DNA of 64,000 bases from Hsuehochloa calcarea (Eukaryota; Streptophyta; Magnoliopsida; Poales; Poaceae): NCBI GenBank assembly GCA_036346395.1, contig CM070599.1:3153232-3217231 (forward strand), in the 5' to 3' direction. Positions 55,420-64,000 of this stretch are shown here, in pieces. How positions within the stretch are numbered: position 1 is the first letter of the stretch; each line of letters starts with the position of its first letter. Under the pieces are notes generated by a model, which was given only the letters and a program-made list of their open reading frames with translations, was not told where the DNA came from and made no database searches. The position numbers were made by a program, and so were the translations under genes.

Positions 55420-55483
55420 GTCCATGGCATGGTGAAGAATATATGAATGGGTACTTTTAGTGCCTCTGCCACATGTATATGTC
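55420..55483 (-). CDS. UGT80: UGT80 exon (HVAEALKVPIHIFFTMPW), most 5' exon seen
   Basis: 64 nt, phases 2/2: HIHVAEALKVPIHIFFTMPW, with ATTCAG acceptor and GTGAGTC donor. In relatives it is preceded by an ANPPAYG-type exon, which I could not find between 55484 and 64000. Confidence 0.9.
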
Positions 55484-56780
55484 CTGAATAAGCAGGGTAG
55501 ACAAACTTATAATTGTTCGTAGAAGTTAAGTAAAATGGGTTACCTGGATCATGAAAGAGAAAGTATGCAAAAACAAAATAAAGTAATATGCAAGCACCTA
55601 TGAGCACTTTGGCAACACATCACCTAATCGTGTGAACACGAGAGGCAAAGGCTACCATTGATCAAAAGTTTAAGGCATGGAACAAAACCCTGACAATGAA
55701 AATATACAAGTTGGAATAGAGAGCCAATCCATTGTGGAATTTCCTATCAAAAAGCTAGCCCGCAGAGCCTTAGTATATCCTATGATATCTTCAGGATTGT
55801 GCTAGCACTATTTTGGAAAAGGAAAAGGTTCATATTACCCTCCTCTACTTTCTAAGTAGTTCCATATAATACCCCCTACTTGAAGACCAGCCATCTAACC
55901 CCCTAAACCTCTCAAACAGATCAAATTAAACCATGGCATTGGTTTTGCAGGTGATTTTGTCATGCTGGTAGATTTATTGTGCTGATGCTGAGGTTTTAAT
56001 ACTCAGCACCCAAGCAAAGCAAATGAAATTAACCTACCCTTAGCCACTCTCTACCACCCGGAAAGAGAAAAAAAGAAAAGAACGATCTTCTCGAAAACTT
56101 GCACAGGCCCAAGTATACGTGTGAGGGGCTGATTTTTCCCACCTGTATACGCCCACAATGCCACATCAGAAAAGAAACAGGATTGGTATCATAATAGGAC
56201 AAGATCTGCACTGGATTTGAATGTATAAGGGCTTGTTTCTCTAGTTTCGAAGTAGAGTGAAAATTGGATATATTTTTTTGAAAAGTAGGGGTAATAAGGA
56301 CTTTTCCTTTTGGAAAACATACATATGCTGAGGATTTTGACATTGAAAAAAATAACTGTGTGGCAGTTTATTTCTCAAACAGAATAGCAAAATAATCTAA
56401 AGCAAAGCTAGTAGGAAGTAGACAACAAGTAGTTCCTCCTTTGGACATGTTAATGCAGTTCTATATATGAATCGTACTTCTTTCAGATCATGCCTTTTCT
56501 TCTTTACTGTAAAGTCTCGAATTCCATAAATGAAAGACAACACAACATATCCACATTTTCATATTTCCATAGTAAGATTAACCTAAAATAAGCCATAATA
56601 CAAAAAGGAGATACCTCTAGAAAAAGAGTGAGACAGAAAGAGATCTTTATAGATGCCAATTATATTACTAAGTCAATCAGTCTATTTTACAAGCAAAGCA
56701 TACGGTCACCATGATAAAGCGAGACAAAAAAGTAAACCAAAATTAAATGTTCCAAGGATGACTTGTCAATTGTGCATGAG
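55484..56780. other. Non-coding DNA upstream of the last visible UGT80 exon
   Basis: Probably UGT80 intron. AT-rich, short frames only, no recognised domain. Confidence 0.45.
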
Positions 56781-57012
56781 CAAGATTGTCAGGATTTTGA
56801 TCCATATCGTAGTGTCTTACGATCCTACAATCTTGTGGGAGTATTTCAACCCCGATCCTACGTTGGATCTGAATTAGGGAGAACCATCAACCATGTATTG
56901 TGTTCCAGACCTTATAATCTTCATAGTCACGATTTTTAAGGTACGATCATGTGATCCTGATCCTGTCAAGACGAAAACGATCCTGCCTAAGATCCTAATC
57001 CTGACAACCTTG
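56781..57012. mobile_element. hAT-type MITE, 232 bp
   Basis: The left end CAAGATTGTCAGGATTTTGA pairs with the right end read backwards CAAGGTTGTCAGGATTAGGA. The interior carries repeated GATCCTA/TACGATC motifs. The flanks TGCATGAG and AACATAAG match at only five of eight positions, so the TSD is decayed or absent. Confidence 0.65.
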
Positions 57013-57267
57013 AACATAAGTATGTCAGATTTTTTTCCTTTGCTAAGAAATAGGCCATAAGCCCTATTAGAAGTATATGTATATATTTGTATTAGTGCAT
57101 TGTATAGGGGTTTTCTGCCGTTTGCCCTTGCCTTCTACATGACAATGTTATGACCCTTTGGCCCATTGCATAGATCGATGTCCAAATCCAACATGGTATC
57201 AAAGCACATAACTCTCTACCCTCCAAACCCTAGATTCCACTGACCACCGCCACCTTCTGGCCGCCGC

Positions 57268-59783
57268 TGTAATATCCCATTTATTTAAAGAGAATATAAG
57301 GAATTTGGGAGATTCCTTATTTACCTCGCCAAGAAACAGGACAAATTCCGTCATCATCTTGCAACGTGATTTTCGCGACTGTAACAGCTTCGAATGGAAA
57401 ACCTCATAACTACAAAGTTGTAGATCTCTTTGTGTAGTTCAATTTAGAGTCATCATTGACCTAATTTGGAGTTCCGACGTGTGAGATATGGGCCTCGTAA
57501 GGCAGGCTGCACAAAGAATCGGAGTCCGCAACTAAGTCAACTTCCGAAGAATAGTTGGCAATAAAGGCGTTTTTAGAAAAGCTCCACAAATAAAAAGTTG
57601 AAGTACTATGAGTTAGCTAAACGGGAAAAAAAGAATCACTCAATTTTGAGCTCGGGAGAGAAAGTTATGATGTCCGAAAGGTTCGCTGCACAAAAGGAAA
57701 GCAGAAAACCGACTCGAATTCAAAGTGTACTCTGAATCAAATTCAATACTGCTTGTTTCCAACCCTACCACATCTAAGCCACAACCCTCCAGTCCCTAGG
57801 CACAAAAGGAAGGAAGGAAGGAAGGAGAAGAAAAGAAGGGAGGAAAATTCGGGGGTTTCCATGATCCTTCGTGTTCTTCAAGGGTAACCCCATTTAATCT
57901 CTAGAATTACCTTGGATTACTCATTGTACGTTTCGTAGATCATTTTGCTAATCATTTTGCTATAGGGAAGATTTGTTTTTAGCATACCCTAGTTCGTCGA
58001 GTTTCGACGTAGAACCTTGCAGGGGCAATTCGAGGTATTTAGGCTCGGATTCAAGGTTTGGTCCAATCAAAAAAGATGTAGATAATTTTGTTAGCTTTCT
58101 AGGAAGGTCTTCGGAGTAGCGAGCGAAAAGTTACGGCCTCAGAAAGGTCCTGTCCAGAATTTGGGCGTCTTTGGCAGAGATCGTGTAGATAGGTTGTTTT
58201 CACCTAGTAAATAAAAAAATTAAAATTTAGTGATAACTTGAATAAGCTAGGAAATTTTGAGTAGTTTCTAAAACTTGTATCGTTCATATCTTTTCAAGTT
58301 TTAGAATTAAAGATACGAAATTATAAAGCGGACTGTCCTGACAGATTCTGGGATAGTCTTCGGGGAAGGAAACGGGGGAGAAAACAGTAGAATAAGAAGT
58401 TTGTCATAACTAGGAAGTAGTAGGCAATTGCGTGAGGATTCCAAAAAGTATTGGTTGTCAGGATTTGGAGCTCAGATGAATAAGTTCGAGCCATTTTACT
58501 ACTGAAATAGTGGGTAGTGCGTCCGGTAGATTTGGGTTAATTGTGTCGGTTTGGCATACACATGTGAGGGCGATTAGTGTAAAGTGTTGGTGCTGTGATG
58601 ATATGATCTTGGAATTGTTTTGAATTATTTATTCTGGCAGTGTGGCCCCTAGTGCCCTATTGCCGCCTCGCTATCCGGCTCCAAAGGAATAAAGAGATAA
58701 GTACATGGTAGAGTGGTGAACAACGGGTTGTTCGACATTGTCATTGATATTACTTATCATGTTACTTATCATGTTATCGTTAAGCTTATTTTTATACATG
58801 ATATTGATGACATCGGGTGAATAAGATTATGATACTGAGTTAATGAGAACGAGATATTGAGTTAATGAGACGAGTTGTGTAAATGATTAATTATGATGTT
58901 GCATTATTTACATTCATCATGATAAGAGTGCATGAGCCAGGTCGGTGAGAAAGTCGTGTAACTATTCTAGTAAAGTCGGTGAGAAAGATACATGACTAGT
59001 CCGGAGTGCTCTAGATAAAGTCTTACATGTGTAGGGACTAGTTAAAGTCCTACAATGTATGGACCCTATCCTAACGAAGATGGGGAAGAATGTGTCATCG
59101 ACGGGTGAACACTCCGCTATACTGGTATCAGCTGATGAGATGCATATGAGCATGAACATGATGGTGCATTCGTATATATGAGTAAATTGTTAAATTGTGC
59201 AATTTTATCTATATGGAATATGACTTGTTTATTTCAGTATAAGAACGGCATTAAATAGATAGATGATGACGATAACCTTTATTATGGTTGATAAACTGTT
59301 GTTTATAGCTTTATTATATATTTGCTGAGTCTTGGACTCACTCTTGCTTTATTATTGTTCTTAGGTGACCGTGACGACATTTCACTTGGGAATGGCTAGC
59401 GCACTTGGAATCACAAACCCACACTCAATTACTTGATTCATTGGACATGAGAACCTTTATTATAAAATGATGAATTATATTTAGGACTTGTTAGTTTTGA
59501 ATGGCCTTAGATGATAGGTTAGAGTTGAATATTCATTCAATGGACTTTATTTGATTGGTTTTGTGTTGTTCTTGGATTATTATCTTGTTATGCTTCCTAG
59601 AGATTAATTATCTATGATTGTTATATCATTATATTTATTTTAATGTGACCCGTGAACGAGTTTTATCGTTGAGATGATTCCTGTAATTTATTGTAAAATG
59701 ATGTTAAAATTGATAGTTAGTATAGTTAGTGGCATTCGACTCGTATTGGGTGTGGTGTTCTGACCGTATGCAGACTCAGACCG
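57268..59783 (+). mobile_element. Long solo-LTR-like unit nested in the copia leader
   Basis: Starts TGTAATATCCC inside GCCGCCGC and returns to similar GCCGCC-rich leader near 59785. It has the features of long gypsy LTRs, such as TGCTGAGTCTTGGACTCACT (about 59324) and GTGACCGTGACGACATTTCA (about 59366). No domains, no second copy. The right border is approximate, because the GCCGC runs blur the TSD. Confidence 0.5.
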
Positions 59784-60339
59784 CCGCCTTCCTCTCTCTC
59801 TCTCTGCTTACCTCCTCGTCTTTTTGCCAAGTGACGCAGTCTTGCGCCCGATCTGCACTGCCGCCCACCTCAAATTGGCCGCAGCCTTTGATTCGGGTCG
59901 CATGTCAAGTTTTTGCAAATGTGCCGTCAGCCCTCCTCAACTTCGATCACCGCCGCCACCGCCAGTTCTCCTTGGGCTACCGCCATCGATCTTCCCCTAC
60001 TCGAGCCGTCCTCTGACTAGACCGTCGCCACCACTCGTCTATTCTCGACCGTCGTCGTCCAGATCTGATATGGATTGGGCCGCCACCACCACCCCTATCT
60101 CCTAGGCCCTCCCCGGCCTTGGAAACCGCTATCAACGTCAACACCCAGCTGTTCTTGCCCTTCCTCGAGCGGCCGCGAGCAAAGAATAACGCTGCACTGG
60201 CCGGCTCGCTGGTCGCCTACTACCTCTGGTCTCGGCCGGCGAGTCGGCGATGTCTTCATCGCATGCCATCTTCAAGCCTCCTGCCGCCATCGAGCTATTG
60301 TCACCTGCCATGGTTGCTCCTACAGGCTTTGAGTCCATC

Positions 60340-60703
60340 CCACTCCCTACCGTCTAGTTCAATGGGACGAATTTCCATGAATGGGTTGTGCACCTGTGGA
60401 TTTGTCTCAACAACCAGCGCCTCTAGGGTTACCTCACTGGCAAATAGCCTTGTCCACCTCTTCCTACTCCGTTTGCTGGGCCAATTGGCTTGTATGGAGG
60501 GTGTCGCTCCAGATGCTGATGCCGTTGCTACATTTGAGGATGTTGTGGAGCTATATCAGTCTAAGCTTCATGCTTATGTTAGGTGGCTAGGTGATGAAGC
60601 CCGTGTCGTCGCCACCTTGATTGGGAACATGAGTGTTGACATCTCTATGGACTTCTTCGAGCTCCTATCGTCACAACTAATGTGGGAGCATTCCCGTGCA
60701 CAC
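60340..60703 (+). pseudogene. Copia gag fragment
   Basis: FNGTNFHEWVVHLWICLNNQ (about 60360-60417), a stop, YLTG, then in another frame VELYQSKLHAYVRWLGDEAR and LLSSQLMWEH to 60703. This UBN2-type gag core is cut off by the next element. Confidence 0.75.
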
Positions 60704-60911
60704 TGTTAGACAGAGAGTGCTGCAACCCTATTGGGCTTGCGCATCCTATTAAGGCCTAGTGCCTATTTGGTTAGGATAGATAGATTGATATCTATAAGGC
60801 AAGGATCACCGTTCTGCTTTCTATAAACCTCGGGTCATCCTTGCCTATATATGTGTAACCTCTTATCTCTGATAATCAATCTACTATCTTTGTGCCTAAT
60901 CCAATCTCACA
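60704..60911 (+). repeat. 5' LTR of the right-hand copia
   Basis: 208 bp with TATA-like CCTATATATGTG near 60843 and the end CTCACA directly before the primer site. Confidence 0.75.
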
Positions 60912-62519
60912 TGGTATCACGCCTGGTTCCTCCCGCCTCTTCACGCTTAGCGCGCCTCACACGCGCTTCTCTCCTCCACCGATCGCGCAATGTCGATCAC
61001 CCCGACACCTCCACTCCGGCCGATCCGAGGCGAAGGCTGCAGCGCCGCTGAAGCGCTGAAGCCTTGAGCCAGCCGCTGCCGAAGCGCAGCTGCTGGCCTT
61101 GCCACGCTGAGCGCGGCGGTCCATGCTCTTAAGCGGCCACGCCGAACGGAGGCCGAGGACGCCAGAGCGGCGCCTCTGCGCCGCGGATGCCACAGAAGCC
61201 GCTACGGCCGAGGCGGGCAGCGCGACCAACCTCGCCCCGGCCAGCGCTCCTCCCTCCTCCGCGATGCTCGCTTCTTCATGAAGCCGCAGCCATCGTCAAC
61301 CTCCACTCGCAGCCGTCGGCCCGAATATCCGCAGACTTGTACCGATCGTCCTCGATCTCTCCTCCAACCAAGACACCAAAGTGGCGCGAACTCTTCCTCC
61401 TCGCTTGGGAAATTTACCCTCAAGACCATGTCCTCCAAGACGACTCCTAACCCGGCCTTCCCGGACCGAGCACGCATGGATTGCGTGGTCAAGTCCTCGA
61501 TTTACTGCCGCTATCTCTCCCGAGCATCCGACATGGTGCCCGCTTCGCTCCACGCCGCTCGGTGTGGCTGAGTCGTGGAGTCACGAGTTCTGGGAACCCG
61601 AGACGCGCTCTTCACCTCGGACGCCGAGTTCCTGACCGCCCGGGGGACCTCTCCACACCGACTATTGTCGGCACCTCAAGGGCATGGCCGACGCCCTCGA
61701 GGACCTCGGCGAACACGCCCTCGACCGCACTGCCCTCACCTCGCTTCACGGCCTCAGCGAAGTTTGCCTCCATCGGCCTTCACCTCCAGCCGCGGCCGCC
61801 CTTCCCCACGCCTCGAAGCTTGAATGACTTGTCACTGAGGAATCGAGCCAGCACATCGGCCGCCCACGCCTCCATCGCCTCTCGGTGGTGCAAGGCCAGG
61901 CTGCTTCCTCGGCGCTTGCTCCTCGTCGAGCAGCGCAATTTCACCGTCCCTGGGTTCAACCGGCCCGGGCGCTCCCAACACCGATGGCAAGCGGCAAGAA
62001 CGGGCGGCGACCTTCCACAGATCCACCGGTCAATTGGTGGCTCGGTGGCCATGGTAGCACGGCAGCTTAGGGTCGGCAGTTCCACGCCCTCCTACTCTCC
62101 ACTGCGTGGCGTGCTCCACATGATGTATGGACCCGGTCCCTCTTGCGCCCATCCCCACCGGCCGCCTCAACGAGCTCCCGCCAGACGCACTTCCAGCAGA
62201 CGACGCCTCACGCTTCTCACGGCCGGTGCTTGAACGCCTCGGATACTGCCTCCGCTCGGGTTTCAACCCTTGGGCGCCTCAGATGGAACCAATGGACTCG
62301 CCCAATCCTTCAACACCATGACGTTGTAACAAAGAAATAAGAATAAGACGGTACTTGATTCGGGGCCACGTAACACATGACTTCCGATGCTTGCGGTACT
62401 CTTCCCACACCTCCTCCCCACTGCTCCTCTTCAATTGTTGCTCGGAATCTGCCTCTCTTCTTCCCTTACCTCCATCGGCGCAACCACCTCCCAGGCCACC
62501 TTCATCTTAATAATGTCCT

Positions 62520-63110
62520 TGTATCTCCAAACCTTATTAAGAATCTTATTTCCGTCGCCAATTCACATCCGACAACAATTGCTCAGGAATTTGACCCGTC
62601 TCGTTGTTCTCGTGAAGGATCTTCGCCTCGGACCGAGATCGTCAGCGCAATAGCCCGGCCCTCTACCCATTGCGCCTTCTGCGGTGCTCTTCATGCCTCC
62701 ACCTCCGCGTCTCTGGTATCGACGCCTCGGCCATCCCGCCCCGACGCCTCTCAGCTTTATGCATGCCTCCTTGATTCCACATTGTAATAAAGACACCATT
62801 CTGGTCTTTCATGCGTGTCAACTTGGCGCTATACTGTATTCCTTTTCATGTTTCTATGTCCCGAGCAACACATAATTTTGATCTAGTTCATTGTGACTTG
62901 TGGATCTCTCCTGCCCGGCATTTGCTACAAATATTACCCGTCATCCTAGATGATTGCTCTCATTATGTTTGGACGCTCCTCTATGCGTTTCAAACTCGAC
63001 ACCTTTATACTCTCTACCTTTTTTTGCTTATGTCTCCACGCGGCCAGGCGCCACCATTAAAGCGATTCGATGCGACAATGGCGCGAAGTTCGACAACTCT
63101 AGCGCCGCGC
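62520..63110 (+). pseudogene. Copia pre-integrase/integrase remnant
   Basis: LYLQTLLRILFPSPI-type zone (about 62518), YRRLGHPAPTPLSFMHASLI (about 62717), FDLVHCDLWISPARH (about 62877), VILDDCSHYVWTLLYAF (about 62940) and KAIRCDNGAKFDN (about 63059). Then the integrase is cut off. Confidence 0.8.
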
Positions 63111-63985
63111 GGAGTATATTGCTTTTGTTAAGCAATGGCTCGATGAGCGATTTTATGTCGATTTGGGTCATCTACGTTATTTTAAGGGATTGAGTTTACT
63201 CACACAGATGATGGCTACTATCTATCTCAGCAGCGCTATATTCAGGATCTACTTGCTCGTTCTGGTCTCACTGACAGTCGGACAGCTGCTACTCCTATGG
63301 AGCTTCATCTTCAGCTTCGTCCTACTAATGGCACTTTGCTTGAAGATCCTTCTCGTTATCGTTATATTGTTGGGAGTCTTGTCTACCTTGCAGTCACACG
63401 CCCTGACATTGCTCATTCTGTTCATGTGCTCAGTTAGTTTCTTTCTGCTCCCACGTCTGTTCACTATGCTCACCTACTACGTATGTTGCGCTACCTACGA
63501 GGGACTGTTGATCGTTGTCTCTTTTATTCTCGGTCGACTCAGCTTCAGCTTCATGCTTACTCTAACTCAACTTGGGTGAGTGATCTTGTTGTAGACGATC
63601 TGTCTCTGGCTATTGCATATTTCTTGGGTCTTGACTTATTGCCTGGAAATCCAAGAAACAGACTGCAGTTTCACGGTCTAGTGCTAAGGCAGGGCTTCGA
63701 GCGTTGGCCACTACTACTTCAGAGATTGTTTGGCTTCGTTGGTTGTTAGCTGATCTTGGTGTATCATGCAGTACTCCTGCATCTCTCCTGTGTGACAACA
63801 CTAGTGCTATACAGATTGCTACTGATCCAGTGAAGCATGAGCTGACTAAGCACATTGGTGTGGATGCATCTTTCACACGTTCTCATTGTCAACTGAAGAC
63901 TATTGCTCTTCAGTATATGCCCTCTGAGATTCAAGTTGTTGATTTCTTCACTAAGGCTCAAACTCGAGAACAACATCGCTTCCAT
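63111..63985 (+). pseudogene. Copia RT C-terminal part and RNase H
   Basis: EYIAFVKQWLDERFYVDLGH (about 63111-63170) starts in the RT region that follows the YVDD box, so the active site is missing. Then QQRYIQDLLARSGLTDSR, YRYIVGSLVYLAVTRPDIAH, HAYSNSTWVSD, SRNRLQF-type junction, and KHELTKHIGVDASFTRS with VDFFTKAQTREQH near the end. Several frames. Confidence 0.8.
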
Positions 63986-64000
63986 CTCTCCAAACTCAAT

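Larger units (their letters stand above)
29184..55483 (-). pseudogene. UGT80: UGT80-type sterol 3-beta-glucosyltransferase, 9 visible 3' exons, one damaged
   Basis: UGT80 enzymes transfer glucose from UDP-glucose to the 3-hydroxyl of membrane sterols. Exons in transcript order: 55420-55483, 55269-55326, 49788-49965, 47065-47195, 46088-46190, 40375-40449, 32185-32232, 31608-31757, 29184-29360 (TAA at 29184-29186). All but the sixth have GT..AG borders and phases that fit. They give the family sequence in order: HVAEALKVPIHIFFTMPWT, PTSEFPHPLSRVKQ, SYQIVDSMIWLGIRDMI, DWGPKIDVVGFCFLDLASNY, NKGWGGLG, HHGGAGTTAAGLKAA (UDP-sugar binding), TTIVPFFGDQPFWG and AKAMESEDGVTGAV. The N-terminal half should lie upstream (beyond 55483 on the + map) but I did not find it. 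Introns hold two copia elements and several others. The sixth exon is frame-broken, hence the pseudogene call; a sequencing error there would restore a gene. Confidence 0.75.
57023..60703 (+). mobile_element. Copia 5' part, interrupted by an LTR-like unit
   Basis: LTR 57023-57193 (TGTCAGATTTTT to AATCCAACA) is followed by the primer site TGGTATCAAAGC at 57194. The leader is split at about 57268 by a long LTR-like block and resumes near 59785. Gag follows, and is cut at 60703 by a younger copia. Confidence 0.65.
60704..64000 (+). mobile_element. Copia element, right end outside the window, with large internal deletion
   Basis: 5' LTR 60704-60911 (208 bp, TGTTAGACAG to ATCTCACA), primer site TGGTATCACGCC at 60912. 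GC-rich degenerate gag zone to about 62400, integrase pieces, then a jump into the last third of RT and RNase H. The 3' LTR should begin just past 64000. Confidence 0.8.

Noticed and set aside
61481..62233. 250-codon plus-strand ORF
   Set aside because: GC-rich, Arg/Pro/Ser-rich reading in the broken gag zone of the right-hand copia; no recognisable domain.

Overview
This is plant nuclear DNA, almost certainly a grass and most like rice (Oryza) or a close relative. The genes are split by canonical GT..AG introns, their exons match plant protein families, and most of the window is layered transposable elements typical of grass genomes: copia LTR elements with Met-tRNA-type primer sites, LTR units, MULEs, hAT elements and LINE remnants. 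The species call is an inference from sequence character, not from a search.

Host genes. (1) 122-1709 (+): the last four exons of a SEC24A-type COPII coat gene, running in from the left edge. (2) 13941-20501 (+): a three-exon COA1-like mitochondrial protein gene of 209 codons whose exon phases join perfectly; it has a 5.6-kb second intron. (3) 29184-55483 (-): nine 3' exons of a UGT80-type sterol 3-beta-glucosyltransferase, spread over 26 kb by elements in its introns; its 5' exons are not visible here. Eight exons are intact, but the one at 40375-40449 is frame-damaged, so the locus is probably a pseudogene.

Mobile DNA, left to right. LINE remnant (3.5-4.3 kb). A 3.5-kb TG..CA unit with about 660-bp inverted arms and a 5-bp target duplication (4505-8032). 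An old autonomous MULE (8669-13749) inserted less than 200 bp upstream of the COA1 start. Inside the big COA1 intron: a MULE-type MITE, an inverted-repeat element and an hAT MITE. LTR-like DNA and a MULE end (21.6-23.6 kb). A second MULE carrying a plant-mobile-domain gene (23.74-28.6 kb). Inside the UGT80 introns: an hAT MITE with a tRNA-like segment (30.3 kb), a minus-strand copia with an internally duplicated gag-integrase block (32257-40273), a plus-strand copia (40528-46028), a 1.3-kb retroelement carrying a fragment of a GDSL lipase gene (48099-49397), a LINE (50.7-52.4 kb) and a truncated hAT transposase (52.5-54.6 kb). At the right end, an hAT MITE, a copia 5' end (57023) split by a long LTR-like unit and by a younger copia element that starts at 60704 and runs off the window.

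How it fits together: three housekeeping-type genes (ER export, cytochrome oxidase assembly, sterol glycoside synthesis) sit between transposon nests with no functional link visible. For several insertions I could read target-site duplications by eye, which fixes the element borders exactly. The most unusual items are the GDSL-capturing mini-retroelement, the LTR-like unit with inverted arms, the duplicated copia, the upstream out-of-frame presequence of COA1, and the UGT80 exon squeezed between two copia insertions.
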